DNA from: Nitrospirales bacterium
GTDB lineage: Bacteria > Nitrospirota > Nitrospiria > Nitrospirales > UBA8639
Direction: 5' to 3'
Assembly (NCBI GenBank): GCA_031315865.1
Contig: JALDRJ010000002.1
Span: 2,392,001 to 2,456,000 of the forward strand
DNA length: 64,000 nt
Numbering within the stretch: position 1 is the stretch's first letter; every line of letters begins with the position of its first letter. Positions 9,710 through 19,214 of the stretch are shown piece by piece. The position numbers were made by a program, and so were the translations under genes. The notes under the pieces are model-generated. The model saw only the letters and a list, made by a program, of their open reading frames with translations. It ran no database searches and was not told where the DNA came from.

Positions 9710-11149
9710 ATGGAACGTTCAGCATCTCCTCAGCTCTCAGATTTCTCCTTGCAGGAACGCGATGTCCAGCACGCACTCGGCCGTGCTAAGACTCGTGACA
9801 TTGATTATGCCGATATCTATTTTGAGTCGAATATCTCAGAGTCCGTGTCCATGGAAGAGGGGATTGTCAAGCGAGCGGTCAAGCATGTGGGCCAGGGGGC
9901 AGGGGTCCGGGCTACGGCCGGAGAGAAGACGGGTTTCGCCTATTCGGACGATCTTTCTCAAGAAGATCTCGCTATCGCTGCGGACACCGCTCGCTATATC
10001 GCCCAATCCCCTCAAGGGGAAGAGCCAATAGCCGTTACCCATTGCTTGGCCCCGACACAGGATCTCTACCCGCTCAAACAGCCCATCAGCGAAATTGCCA
10101 CCAAGGAGCGGGTCGCCTTGTTGTACCTGATTGATCGGGTGGCGAGAGGGTACGATCCGCGCATTTCCAAAGTCATGGCTTCCTTCTCGACAGAGCAGAA
10201 GGCTGTGATTGTCGCCAATTCAGATGGGCAAATTGTCGGTGACATACAGCCCCTGTCTCGTTTGCAAGTTACTTGCATCGCCGAAGAGGGGCAGAACCAT
10301 CAAGTGGGCTCCTATGGTGGAGGGGGACGCGTTGAGTTTTCGTATTATTTCGAAAACGACCGGGCGGAGGAATTTGCACGCGAAGCGGCACGGCAAGCGA
10401 TATTGAACCTTCAGGCCGTTGATGCGCCGGCAGGAGTCATGCCAGTTGTGTTGGGGGGAGGATGGCCGGGGATATTATTGCATGAAGCCATCGGGCACGG
10501 GTTAGAAGCGGATTTTAATCGCCGTAAGACATCGGCCTTTAGTGATATGATCGGACAACGAGTCGCCTCTGATGTCTGCACGATTGTCGACGACGGGACA
10601 TTGCCGTTTAGGCGTGGGTCGTTGAATATGGATGATGAGGGCACCCCGACCTCTCAGACCGTTTTGATAGAGAAGGGGGTGCTCCGCGGGTATATTACCG
10701 ATCGATTGAACGCCAAACTTCTGGGCATACCCTTGACCGGAAATGGGCGTCGAGAAGATTTTCGGAGCATCGTTCTTCCGCGTATGACCAATACGTTCAT
10801 GTTAGCCGGAGAATCGGACCCCGATGATATTATCCGGTCTGTTAAAAAAGGCTTGTACGCCGTCTCATTCGGAGGGGGACAAGTCGATATCACGAACGGG
10901 AAATTTGTCTTTTCTGCGAGCGAGGCGTATTTGATCGAAGACGGAAAGGTCACAAGGCCGGTGAAGGGGGCAACCTTGATCGGCAGCGGTCCGGACATCT
11001 TAAAAGAAGTCTCCATGGTCGGACATGACCTCAAGCTCGACGAAGGGATTGGCACCTGCGGAAAAGAAGGGCAATCAGTGCCAGTTGGCGTAGGCTTGCC
11101 CACGCTTCGTATCGATGAAATAACAGTGGGGGGGACGAATGTAGGTTAA
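9710..11149 (+). CDS. tldD: TldD metalloprotease subunit
   Basis: Catalytic half of the TldD/TldE protease, which degrades or matures small peptides such as modified peptide antibiotics and antitoxin remnants. The zinc motif HEAIGHGLEAD is visible, with H258 and H263 in HExxxH spacing. I chose the ATG at 9710 (479 residues, the usual length) rather than an upstream in-frame ATG at 9596, because AAGG lies 5 bases upstream and the extra 38 residues have no family counterpart. tldE follows after 59 bases. Confidence 0.95.
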   Translation: MERSASPQLSDFSLQERDVQHALGRAKTRDIDYADIYFESNISESVSMEEGIVKRAVKHVGQGAGVRATAGEKTGFAYSDDLSQEDLAIAADTARYIAQSPQGEEPIAVTHCLAPTQDLYPLKQPISEIATKERVALLYLIDRVARGYDPRISKVMASFSTEQKAVIVANSDGQIVGDIQPLSRLQVTCIAEEGQNHQVGSYGGGGRVEFSYYFENDRAEEFAREAARQAILNLQAVDAPAGVMPVVLGGGWPGILLHEAIGHGLEADFNRRKTSAFSDMIGQRVASDVCTIVDDGTLPFRRGSLNMDDEGTPTSQTVLIEKGVLRGYITDRLNAKLLGIPLTGNGRREDFRSIVLPRMTNTFMLAGESDPDDIIRSVKKGLYAVSFGGGQVDITNGKFVFSASEAYLIEDGKVTRPVKGATLIGSGPDILKEVSMVGHDLKLDEGIGTCGKEGQSVPVGVGLPTLRIDEITVGGTNVG

Positions 11150-11208
11150 GGCTCGGTTATTGGCCGACGCCGGGGGGATCTCGATCCTGTCCTGTAATCC
11201 GCTATCCA

Positions 11209-12582
11209 ATGAGTATGACCACCGCTCTCACGAAAGATCACCCTTTTGCTTCGATGGCAACGGAAATGCTGGCCCACGCGAGATCCCTCGGTGCGACTGA
11301 AGCCGATGTTCTAGTCGCTGAAGGCGACTCTGTTTCGGTGCAGGTCAGACTTTCTGCTGTTGACCGCCTTTCCAAAGCCCGGGAGAAAAGTTTAGGGTTG
11401 CGGGTATTTTTTGGGAAACGTTCGGCGAGTGCTTCGACGTCTGATTTCTCGAAAGAATCCGTAGCTCGTTTGGTGACGGACACGTGTGCTCTTGCGAAGG
11501 AAGTGGCTGAAGATGAATTCTCAGGGCTTCCTGAGGCAGAAAGTATGACTCAAGATTTTCCGGATCTTCAATTATTCGATACGACGAACTTGAGTGTCGA
11601 GCAAGAAATAGACCTGGCTCGTCGAGCTGAAACAGCCGCTCTGGATGCCGATGCTCGAATAACGAACTCCGAAGGCGCAGAATGTAGTGCCTCGCACGGG
11701 ACCGTGCTTTTGGCCAACCATCACGGGTTTATCGGTGCACATCAAAGTTCTACGTATTCACTTTCCACGTCACCGATCGCCAAAGATCCTGAACATGATG
11801 GGATGCAGCGCGATTCCTGGTATACGGTGAAACGAAAGTATGAAGCCTTGGAGAGTCCGGAGTCTGTGGGAAAAGAAGCCGCGCGCCGAGCGCTTCGACG
11901 GTTAGGCGGCAGGAAAATCTCCACGCAACAGGTGCCCGTCGTCTTCGATCAAGAGACAGCGCAAAGTCTTCTCGGACATCTAGCCTCGGCGGTTTCCGGA
12001 TATTCACTCTATAAGGGAGCCTCGTTTTTAATAGGCCAATTAGGCAAGCGGCTTGCTCCTGAATTCGTGACGGTCTATGACGATGGACGAATGCCGGGAG
12101 GTCTTGGGTCTCGGCCGTTTGATGGAGAAGGTCTGGCCACACGAAAGACCGGGGTCATAGAAAATGGCTTGTTGACGAGTTATCTGTTGGATACGTACTC
12201 GGGCCGCAAATTGGGAATGTCCTCTACGGGCAATGCCTCGCGAGGAGTGGGAGACAGTCCGTCCGTCGGCCCCACGAATTTATACCTGGTTCCGGGTTCG
12301 GTTTCCCCGGCCGACATCATTGGGTCTGTGAAGCGAGGGCTCTATGTCACGGAATTAATCGGATTTGGGGTGAATATGCTGACGGGAGACTATTCACGTG
12401 GAGCTGCCGGATTCTGGATAGAGAATGGGGAACTGGCGTATCCTGTCGAGGAAATTACCATCGCTGGAAATCTCAAGCAGATCTTTGCAGATATCGAAGT
12501 TGTCGGTGATGATCTCGAATTTCGCCATCGGGTTGCGTGCCCAACGTTAAAAATTCGGGAAATGATGGTGGCTGGGAATTAA
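11209..12582 (+). CDS. tldE: TldE/PmbA protease subunit
   Basis: Non-catalytic partner of TldD; the two form a heterodimeric protease. The 457-residue product shares the TldD/PmbA fold but lacks the HExxxH zinc site, as expected of TldE. C-terminal phrases such as NASRGVGDSPSVGPTNLYL and GAAGFWIENGELAYPVEEIT are typical of PmbA. It is directly downstream of tldD on the same strand, which fits the obligate pairing. Confidence 0.94.
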   Translation: MSMTTALTKDHPFASMATEMLAHARSLGATEADVLVAEGDSVSVQVRLSAVDRLSKAREKSLGLRVFFGKRSASASTSDFSKESVARLVTDTCALAKEVAEDEFSGLPEAESMTQDFPDLQLFDTTNLSVEQEIDLARRAETAALDADARITNSEGAECSASHGTVLLANHHGFIGAHQSSTYSLSTSPIAKDPEHDGMQRDSWYTVKRKYEALESPESVGKEAARRALRRLGGRKISTQQVPVVFDQETAQSLLGHLASAVSGYSLYKGASFLIGQLGKRLAPEFVTVYDDGRMPGGLGSRPFDGEGLATRKTGVIENGLLTSYLLDTYSGRKLGMSSTGNASRGVGDSPSVGPTNLYLVPGSVSPADIIGSVKRGLYVTELIGFGVNMLTGDYSRGAAGFWIENGELAYPVEEITIAGNLKQIFADIEVVGDDLEFRHRVACPTLKIREMMVAGN

Positions 12583-12679
12583 TCAATGTCAAGAGTCAGC
12601 TCACATGGCCGACTCCAAGAGTTTGGTCATGTGAAGAAACTTTCGTACAATACAACTGAAAGCCAAAAGGTAGGAGTGT

Positions 12680-13183
12680 ATGCCGCTTGATGCAATAGAA
12701 GGTGAAAAGGCCATTCAGTTGATGACTTCCCGGTATAATCAACGGGAATGGCGAAAAAAAATCGAAAAGATGCTTTCACTCCCTCCAAGTGGGTTGGAAG
12801 ATGACGTTCAAAAGAAAATTTTTCTGTATTTGAAGCATGGTTTGCAAGCGTATAAGTCACGACGGGCTGATCCTCCATCATGGATTGTGGGAGGGTTTGC
12901 GACCAAAGAGGTTATTGACCGGGCCTGTTTCAAGCCGTCCGTGATCGATTCATCGATCACGAGTGATGATGTGAAGAATTTGGGGGTTGATCCTGGTGAT
13001 TCGGTGAATGAGGTTTGGTGGGACGAGATGTTAGTCCGGTGGCATGTCAATCCCGAAGATGAAATGTTTGATGAACTGGCGGATGATCCTGACGCCCAGG
13101 CTGACTCTGCAGACTCGACTTCAGCGTCGAATGAAGAGGATCAAAGCGACTCCGAAAGTACGGTGTCACACGATTCACGATGA
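12680..13183 (+). CDS. Hypothetical protein with acidic C-terminal tail
   Basis: A 167-residue protein I do not recognise. The first 120 residues are mixed helix-forming sequence with aromatic patches (WWDEMLVRWHVNPED). The last 45 residues are low-complexity and rich in Asp, Glu and Ser (ADSADSTSASNEEDQSDSES). No signal peptide or membrane segment is visible. The start has a good ribosome binding site (GGTAGGAG, 4-5 bases upstream). It follows tldE by 97 bases and may be cotranscribed. The gene looks real from its RBS and protein-like composition; the function is unknown. Confidence 0.7.
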   Translation: MPLDAIEGEKAIQLMTSRYNQREWRKKIEKMLSLPPSGLEDDVQKKIFLYLKHGLQAYKSRRADPPSWIVGGFATKEVIDRACFKPSVIDSSITSDDVKNLGVDPGDSVNEVWWDEMLVRWHVNPEDEMFDELADDPDAQADSADSTSASNEEDQSDSESTVSHDSR

Positions 13184-13591
13184 TGTCGCAACCCTGATAT
13201 TCACGCTCCCATGTTCCAGGACATTGTTATGTCAAGCAATCATGTTAAAATTCCTATCCCGATTCATTTCAAGGCTGACCCGCGCAGTGTAGGGTAGGTT
13301 TCCTACATATCCCGCATTTCTAAAGAACGTCGTTCATTTCGGAAGACACGTCGTTGCATCTATCATTTGCATCTGTCATGGCGAGGAACGTCAACTCTTC
13401 TGCCGATAGCGAATCCAAACACGTTCCAATCGGTACATACGACAAAGCCCGCGCGGTACGACGCTAAAGGAGACGGAAGGTGATACCCGCTTGGATGTCC
13501 TGGCACACATGGATGTTTCTCTCACGTCTTGAAGAGCCAAGGAGTACAATGGAGCACTGTATCGTTTCGGTATCACTGAAATGGCTATAGC
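13184..13591. other. Intergenic region without a convincing gene
   Basis: This stretch of 408 bases holds no open frame with a ribosome binding site and protein-like composition. A short weak hairpin (TGTAGG/CCTACA, 13288-13307) could end the upstream transcript. A 12-codon reading frame at 13550, preceded by AAGGAG, is too short to call. Confidence 0.6.
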
Positions 13592-14218
13592 GTGTCGACA
13601 TTCAACTATATCTGGTTGTCTCGACTCAATCGATTGGTTTGCAGGCTGATGTTCGGCGTAAAACGCCTGTCACCATCACCGTTACCAGCCGAGGGCCCGG
13701 TCCTATTGGTGTGCGACCATACGTCATTAGGAGATCCGCTTGTTCTTCTAGCCTCAGCCGGTCGCCCCATCTCTTTTCTGATGGCGAGGGAAATTTACGT
13801 GTCATGTTTTCAGTGGGCCTATGAAGCGTTTGACGCGATTCCTGTCCGGAGAGGCGCACAAGATATTCAGGCGGTTCGTGGCATGCTTCAGCGTCTACGT
13901 CGAAACGGTGTGGTTGGTCTCTTTCCTGAAGGAGGACTCGATCGGCATCGTGATGAAGGGGGACGGCCTGGCATTGGATATCTTGCACTGAAAACCGGGG
14001 CTCCAATCGTGCCAGCTTCCGTGGTGTGGGCTCGCGAGCGATCGGTGACGTCAATTATCAAGACGCTCTGCATTCCCTGTAAAGCCGTGGTGCATTATGG
14101 GGATCCATTAGTCTTTGCCAAAGCGGACAAGCCTGACCGAACTCGCATTGACGAGGTGACGACTCGAGTCATGACCGCGATCGAAGATATTCGCAAAGAG
14201 ATATCGGTGAACCGGTGA
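13592..14218 (+). CDS. 1-acyl-glycerol-3-phosphate acyltransferase family protein
   Basis: A 208-residue PlsC-like membrane-associated acyltransferase that probably acylates lysophosphatidic acid or a related lipid. The catalytic HX4D motif is in VCDHTSLGDP, and the glycerophosphate-binding FPEGG motif lies about 70 residues later in the usual order. The start is uncertain: a GTG at 13592 gives the usual distance to HX4D, while an ATG at 13648 would shorten the N-terminus. It converges with the uracil-DNA glycosylase gene, 17 bases away. Confidence 0.85.
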   Translation: MSTFNYIWLSRLNRLVCRLMFGVKRLSPSPLPAEGPVLLVCDHTSLGDPLVLLASAGRPISFLMAREIYVSCFQWAYEAFDAIPVRRGAQDIQAVRGMLQRLRRNGVVGLFPEGGLDRHRDEGGRPGIGYLALKTGAPIVPASVVWARERSVTSIIKTLCIPCKAVVHYGDPLVFAKADKPDRTRIDEVTTRVMTAIEDIRKEISVNR

Positions 14219-14235
14219 GACGGGAAGGTGTGGGG

Positions 14236-14886
14236 CTAAAACAGGTTCATTTGTGTCGGTTGAACCTCAGTCGTGGGCTCGGAAGGGTCAGCGGTGCTCA
14301 GGTCAGGACCTCCTTTTGGGGAGGCGGTCTGTGGGTTTTTCATTTCATCCAAGACTTTTTTGAGTTTTTCAAAATCTTCTTTAAGAGGGGTGCGCAGGTT
14401 ACCTTGGTGTAAAGCCGCCGCTGGGTGCAAGAGTGGAAAGAGGACGAAGTCCGGACGCTGGAATGTTCTTCCACGGACCTTCGTAATGCCGACCTTTTGG
14501 CCGAGTAATGTCTGTGTCGCGAAATTTCCTAAACTACACACGAGCTTCGGTTGTATCAGGTGAATTTGTTGAAGCAGAAAAGGCTGGCATGTTTCGATTT
14601 CGTCCGGTTGAGGGTCTCGGTTATTGGGCGGTCGACATTTGACCACGTTGGCAATGTAGATCTCTTGACGCGAAAGACCGACTGACTCCAGCAATTCAGT
14701 CAGGAGTTTCCCTGCGGCACCGACGAATGGTTCGCCTTGCTTGTCTTCATAATACCCTGGGCCTTCTCCCACAAACATGATATCCGCATGCGCATTGCCG
14801 ACGCCAAAGACCACCCGCGTACGACCGGAAGAGAGCCGGCATCGCTGACAGTCGGTTAACGATGTTTTCAATTCATCAAGCGTCAT
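14236..14886 (-). CDS. Uracil-DNA glycosylase, family 4 (Fe-S type)
   Basis: Removes uracil from DNA. At 216 residues it shows the family 4 pattern: an N-terminal cysteine pair (CQRC), the active-site motif GEGPGYYEDKQGEPFVG, a second cysteine pair further on (KCRPPNN and ETCQPF) that completes the iron-sulfur cluster site, and LLHPAAAL near the end. The last 40 residues are a low-complexity Pro/Thr/Gln tail. It is the last gene of a minus-strand group with hpnD and hpnE, 39 bases after hpnE. Confidence 0.92.
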   Translation of the reverse strand: MTLDELKTSLTDCQRCRLSSGRTRVVFGVGNAHADIMFVGEGPGYYEDKQGEPFVGAAGKLLTELLESVGLSRQEIYIANVVKCRPPNNRDPQPDEIETCQPFLLQQIHLIQPKLVCSLGNFATQTLLGQKVGITKVRGRTFQRPDFVLFPLLHPAAALHQGNLRTPLKEDFEKLKKVLDEMKNPQTASPKGGPDLSTADPSEPTTEVQPTQMNLF

Positions 14887-14925
14887 AAGCAGGGCATCTT
14901 AGAGTCCAACAAGAGCCTTGTCAAT

Positions 14926-16296
14926 TCACCGCTGTGTCAGGTTTTGGATGAGCTCTGTGGCGCATGAGTCAGCACTGACGATGCTGCTTTCTCTACTCGA
15001 AGGCAAGCCGGTATCGGTCCACGGACCCGTTACAAAAAGATTCGTCAGAGGACTTTTGGGGAGAGGACGAAATGACGAATTATTCGGGTGGCAGGCTGTA
15101 AACGTCTGAAATGTTTTCCGTATGTTCGTGGGCGTGAGTTGGGAGAGGCTTTTCTTGAAGAGTTGAGGAAAAAGAAACGATATCGGTTCAAGATCTTCTT
15201 GAGTCGAGGGGGACTGGATGTCTGGCTTACTCAACGTAACCCATGAAACGTGAGTCTTGGCCGTGGAAGGGTCAGAAGATGGTCGTATGGTCATCCAACC
15301 GCAGGGATCAGAAAAGAGGAGGAATCTTGGCTTGTCGATGCCGATCGAGAGTTCACACTGAGTCGTCAAGAGAGTTTGATCGTCCAATTGCGACAGGTTC
15401 GAAAAGTAGGCAAACTTGGCTTGCAGACGTTCGGGAAGGCAGGCCATGAGTCTACGACGAGGAAGGGCCGAGACATACATGTCTGCCGTGAGGGCCGTAC
15501 CGTCGCTCAATTTAACGGAAGAGATATGTGGACCGTCACATTGAAAGTACGAGACGATGGAATGGAAAAGCCGATTCATCGGCTGCGTAGCGAAGAAAGA
15601 CCGCAGCGGTGATAAAAACAGGCTTTCTTCGTCCAGAGCCGGAATGAATGTTCGGTGATGCGTCCGTGCGGATAAAAAACACTGTCGTAGCAACGTGGTG
15701 AAGTAGCGGGCCGAGCTTTCCTCACTCTTTGTCCCAAGGAAGAAAACACACAATGAGTTCCAGATAGCCTCGCAGGCCTGCCTGGATTGTTGATGCGTGG
15801 TGAGCCACGCCTTGACGCTTTGGCTATCGATATTCTGGGGAACCGTCAACTCTCCTTCCCAATACTGTTCGACTTTCTTGAGCAAAGCCCAACGATCCGA
15901 GAATGGCATTCCCTGAAACAGCAACAGTCTGAACAGCGTGTGAAAGGGAGATGGCGCGTAGACGGGATGAAATGACCTGAGCTGGTGAGCAGGCAAGACA
16001 AACTCGAATGGCACGGCCTGGGTATCCGTGACCAACGAGGTCAGCTGTAATTCCTTCAAGAGGTTCCAGGTGGCTTGCTGAAACCTGTGGACCACGATTG
16101 GCAGGTGGTTGGAAGAATGATGCAGGGCAGCGGTGTGAGTCTGACCCTCGATGGTGTCCATGGATTGTCGATGCGGTGACGAAGAATTAGGGGAGTTGCG
16201 GTCGATGAGGGACACGCGAAACCCTTGACGCGAGAGGCGATAGGCTAGGGTGAGGCCGGTCAGGCCAGCCCCCATCACGAGAATGTGTGGTTTCAC
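14926..16296 (-). CDS. hpnE: FAD-dependent hydroxysqualene dehydroxylase HpnE-like
   Basis: Flavin amine-oxidase-fold protein expected to convert hydroxysqualene to squalene for hopanoid synthesis. The FAD-binding motif GAGLTGLTLAYRLSRQGF is at the N-terminus. I chose the GTG at 16296, which overlaps the hpnD stop as GTGA and puts the flavin motif about 8 residues in (456 residues); the longer ATG start at 16338 would overlap hpnD by 46 bases and adds no family sequence. The assignment rests on the flavin motif and on adjacency to an HpnD-like synthase; a related carotenoid desaturase activity is the alternative. Confidence 0.75.
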   Translation of the reverse strand: MKPHILVMGAGLTGLTLAYRLSRQGFRVSLIDRNSPNSSSPHRQSMDTIEGQTHTAALHHSSNHLPIVVHRFQQATWNLLKELQLTSLVTDTQAVPFEFVLPAHQLRSFHPVYAPSPFHTLFRLLLFQGMPFSDRWALLKKVEQYWEGELTVPQNIDSQSVKAWLTTHQQSRQACEAIWNSLCVFFLGTKSEESSARYFTTLLRQCFLSARTHHRTFIPALDEESLFLSPLRSFFATQPMNRLFHSIVSYFQCDGPHISSVKLSDGTALTADMYVSALPRRRLMACLPERLQAKFAYFSNLSQLDDQTLLTTQCELSIGIDKPRFLLFSDPCGWMTIRPSSDPSTAKTHVSWVTLSKPDIQSPSTQEDLEPISFLFPQLFKKSLSQLTPTNIRKTFQTFTACHPNNSSFRPLPKSPLTNLFVTGPWTDTGLPSSRESSIVSADSCATELIQNLTQR

Positions 16297-17186
16297 GCCT
16301 GCTGTGCGGTAATCCCCGATAAGGAAGAACGCAGCCAAATCTTGGCCGCGATACCGAGTCTGTTGAGGGAAGGTAAGCTGACCCGCTTTTCAAATACTCG
16401 ATAGTCTTGTGCTTCAATTTGATCGAGTATGCGACTGTACACTCCACGCATGATTTCAGCAACAATGAGGGAATGACGGTCAGCCTTCGGCAAGTCATGA
16501 AGAACCCGTCGAGCGTTGGCGTAGTATTCCCGTGCACGTGCGCATTGAAATTTCATGAACTCGATGAATGCTGGATTGTGCGTCAGGGCGAAAAGATCCT
16601 GCTCGGAATAATTGAAACGGACAAAGTCTTCATGCGGAAGATAGATTCGATCATTCTGTGCGTCAGTTGCGAGGTCACGAAGCATATTGGTGAGTTGGAA
16701 GGCTAATCCCAGGTTGACGGCATATTCGTCGGCCTTTTCTGAGCATGTGCCGAATACTTTCAAGCAGATGAGTCCGACAACGGAAGCCACCCGATAACAA
16801 TAGGCATAGAGGTCTTGAAACGTTTCATATCGCTTAATGGTCAGATCCATCTCGACTCCGGAAATCAATTCCTGGAAATATTCCTGAGGTATCTCTACCT
16901 GTTGAAGATGGTGCGATAAGCTGACCGTGACCGGAAAGGTGGCCGTACCTGAGTATGCGGCCGCCACTTCTGCTCGCCACTGAGTCACTTGTTCGTCGGG
17001 ATTGCTGCCGATGGGCGGCTCGTCGACCGCGTTATCGACTTCCCGACAAAAGGCATAGATGGTGTACATAAGTGCTCGCCGGGCAGGCGGTAAAAAGAGA
17101 AACGAGTAGTAAAAATTACTCCCACTCTTTCGAGAAACCTCTTGGCAGTATGCTTGTGCGTCTTGAGGGGACATGATGTTGGACAC
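16293..17186 (-). CDS. hpnD: Presqualene diphosphate synthase HpnD-like (squalene/phytoene synthase)
   Basis: Head-to-head prenyl synthase that couples two farnesyl diphosphates. The 297-residue product has the first Asp-rich site as REVDNAVDE and the second as LRDLATDAQNDRIYLP, both in the expected order. In many HpnD proteins the first site reads DDxxDE; here the second Asp is Asn. Pairing with an hpnE-like gene by a 4-base overlap supports the squalene/hopanoid role over phytoene synthesis. No hpnC homologue lies in the window. Confidence 0.82.
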   Translation of the reverse strand: MSNIMSPQDAQAYCQEVSRKSGSNFYYSFLFLPPARRALMYTIYAFCREVDNAVDEPPIGSNPDEQVTQWRAEVAAAYSGTATFPVTVSLSHHLQQVEIPQEYFQELISGVEMDLTIKRYETFQDLYAYCYRVASVVGLICLKVFGTCSEKADEYAVNLGLAFQLTNMLRDLATDAQNDRIYLPHEDFVRFNYSEQDLFALTHNPAFIEFMKFQCARAREYYANARRVLHDLPKADRHSLIVAEIMRGVYSRILDQIEAQDYRVFEKRVSLPSLNRLGIAAKIWLRSSLSGITAQQA

Positions 17187-17250
17187 GGTCGCGGGCTTTC
17201 TTCAAGCATCATTCGTGTTGCGTACACGACTGATGAGCATGTGTCATTGT

Positions 17251-17551
17251 GGGAATGTTGAAAAAAACCGCCAGCGGCGTTCTCGTCATTTTCCCGTGCT
17301 CACGTCGAGAGCAGATCTCTGTCCGATTCCAATACGCACCGGCATGCCCTGTGCGCTGTAGGACGGTAAACCATCGAAGGGCTCTTGAATTGGCTCGAGC
17401 CAGTACGCTCCGCGCGCAAAAATGGCTGCGGCCTTGCTGAACGAAATTTTTTGACCATTCTCTGGTAGGACAGAGCCGTTTCCCAGCGTTTTTGATGTCG
17501 GTCTCATATAGAGCGTTTCTGGGCTATGCAAATGAATAATTCAACAGCCCC
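17251..17551 (-). repeat. MITE-like dispersed repeat, copy 1
   Basis: About 301 bp, oriented like copy 2 and opposite to copy 3. The left end reads GGGAATGTTGAAAAAA. The right end, read inward on the other strand, is GGGGCTGTTGAATTATTC, so the ends form imperfect terminal inverted repeats. The element is flanked on both sides by ATTGT (17246-17250 and 17552-17556), a candidate 5-bp target-site duplication. The middle is the most diverged of the three copies, but keeps an antisense frame with the phrase RGAYWLEPIQ. It carries no transposase. Confidence 0.8.
17458..17481 (+). repeat. 24-bp direct repeat, first copy
   Basis: This 24-bp sequence, with the core CTGGTAGGACAGAGCCGTTT, recurs exactly at 17667-17690. 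The first copy lies inside repeat element copy 1, the second about 120 bp beyond its end. It may mark a rearrangement or a second, smaller element adjoining the MITE-like repeat. Confidence 0.75.
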
Positions 17552-17666
17552 ATTGTGCATGGGACTTGAGAGACGTGCGGCCTTTGGCAGCAGCCTAGAG
17601 CGTCCCTATCCTAACAGGCAGACTCTAGGATGGAAAGGGATGGTTTCGTGGAATCTTGGATCTTAT

Positions 17667-17690
17667 TTCTCTGGTAGGACAGAGCCGTTT
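17667..17690 (+). repeat. 24-bp direct repeat, second copy
   Basis: Exact second copy of the 24-bp repeat at 17458-17481, with 185 bases between the two. It lies outside the MITE-like element, close to the 3' end of the SH3b-domain gene. No gene is seen between the two copies. Confidence 0.75.
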
Positions 17691-17723
17691 GTTCTGCTGG
17701 GATCTTAGGCAAGGTCGAACAAC

Positions 17724-18293
17724 TTAAGTCTTACTCTGAAGATATTTTTCTGAAACCCATCCACGCTTCCCTGAAGGAGTTCGGATCTCATAGATCCAGT
17801 GATCGTCGATCGCTTGTCCATCAAGGATAAGCAAGGAGTCGCCGATTCTGATTCTTGGCCCTGGCTGTCGGCCTGCAGCATCCGCTGTCAGTGTCAAGGA
17901 AGCCAGGCTTGGGGACGAGCTAGGAGAGAGTGTGACCGTTTCACCTTCGCCGAATTTTGGCGTTGGGACGCTATGCGTTGATGGAACCTGATGAGATATG
18001 CGTGCTTCCGGTTGGGAGGAAGGCGATGCCTCCATTGAATCAGAGGAGCCAGGCAAACCTGTGAACTGTGCAAGGTCTGGTTTCATGGTCCAGTACACCA
18101 AGCCGAATGCGATTAACAACAAGAGTATCCACAATAGGGGACGTCGGGTAGGGGGCTTATGTTGATTGAGTTCGTCTTCTTCAAGGCCTTCATCAAACTC
18201 CAGATCCTGTTCGGGCTCTTGGGCCAAAAAAATCGGCCACGCAGGATGAGGGTGTTCTACCGAGGCGAGGACGTGAGCGTTTCCGATCATCAT
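17724..18293 (-). CDS. Membrane protein with C-terminal SH3b domain
   Basis: A 189-residue single-pass membrane protein. An acidic cytoplasmic N-terminus (residues 1-50) is followed by a transmembrane helix (PLLWILLLLIAFGLVYW), a Ser/Pro-rich linker and a bacterial SH3-like domain ending in GWVSEKYL. Such domains usually bind peptidoglycan or envelope ligands in the periplasm. TTGGAG lies upstream of the ATG pair at 18293. It is isolated, with a repeat region downstream and no neighbour that explains its job. Confidence 0.72.
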   Translation of the reverse strand: MMIGNAHVLASVEHPHPAWPIFLAQEPEQDLEFDEGLEEDELNQHKPPTRRPLLWILLLLIAFGLVYWTMKPDLAQFTGLPGSSDSMEASPSSQPEARISHQVPSTHSVPTPKFGEGETVTLSPSSSPSLASLTLTADAAGRQPGPRIRIGDSLLILDGQAIDDHWIYEIRTPSGKRGWVSEKYLQSKT

Positions 18294-18799
18294 AGAGAAT
18301 GCTCCAATTCAAAAAAGGGTCAGCAAGATGTTGCTTGCGACGATACGCTCTCAATATCGATACGTGAAAGAGATTTTACTAAGGGCAACTACCCAACTAG
18401 ATTCTTCTTACCACCACTGGGGTACCTTGTCAAACTCAACACATGGTAACCCAGTGTCCGATGAGATTCATTTTTCGGCTCGCGACTCTTCGAGAGTTCA
18501 GTGAACGCAGTGAGTGCCCGTGTTCATGAATCGTAGCCTCTTGGGATCGCTTTTGTTCTTGTGGTTGAGAATAGTTGTGGGCGCGTTTTTCATCGCTCGC
18601 AATCGACCATCTCTTTTCGATGTGTATTCGAATGTTTGACTGATCGTGTGAATGGTAGAATGCGTGTTGCATCTGATGACGACCTGAGGCAGAATGGTTC
18701 TATCGAAAATGTTTCTGTGGAGTAAGAGCAATGAGGGAATGTTTAGAACGAATGGACCTCCATCGCGTAATGAACCGGATAATGGCTGTGTAAGGACAT
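18294..18799. other. Intergenic region, no gene seen
   Basis: About 500 bases between two divergent genes. Overlapping short frames on the minus strand have no ribosome binding sites and no recognisable motifs. The region should contain the promoters for the SH3b protein (minus) and yjbQ (plus). No riboswitch or strong hairpin was recognised. Confidence 0.6.
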
Positions 18800-19213
18800 A
18801 TGAAAGCCTTTCGAGAAGAGTTGTGGTTTCAGACAGAGGAACGACGCGCATACCTGAATATCACCCCGCGCGTTGAACGATCGGTGATGAAGAGCGGGAT
18901 TATGGAGGGATTGGTCTTGGTCAATGCGATGCACATCACCGCTAGCGTCTACATCAATGATGATGAGCCCGGGTTGATTCAAGACTACGATGAGTTTTTA
19001 GAAAAATTGGCGCCACAAGGAGCTCCCTACCGGCATCATGCGACCGGAGAGGATAATGGCGATGCACATATCAAACGACAACTGATGGGAAGAGAGGTCG
19101 TCGTGGCCATTACCAATGGAAAGTTAGATTTTGGCCCATGGGAGCAAATTTTTTACGCGGAGTTTGATGGCCGAAGGAAAAAGCGCGTGCTCGTCAAGGT
19201 TATAGGGGAATAG
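18800..19213 (+). CDS. yjbQ: YjbQ family protein (UPF0047)
   Basis: A 137-residue member of the UPF0047/YjbQ family, whose E. coli member has a weak thiamine-phosphate synthase activity; the cellular role is uncertain. Typical segments are [18 protein letters not shown], the His-rich [19 protein letters not shown] and the end motif [18 protein letters not shown] precedes the ATG. The next gene starts one base after the stop, so the two are almost certainly cotranscribed. Confidence 0.92.
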   Translation: MKAFREELWFQTEERRAYLNITPRVERSVMKSGIMEGLVLVNAMHITASVYINDDEPGLIQDYDEFLEKLAPQGAPYRHHATGEDNGDAHIKRQLMGREVVVAITNGKLDFGPWEQIFYAEFDGRRKKRVLVKVIGE

Positions 19214-19214
19214 C

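Noticed and set aside
17458-17690. Possible CRISPR-like array
   Set aside because: Only two copies of the 24-mer, with a 185-base gap and no cas genes.
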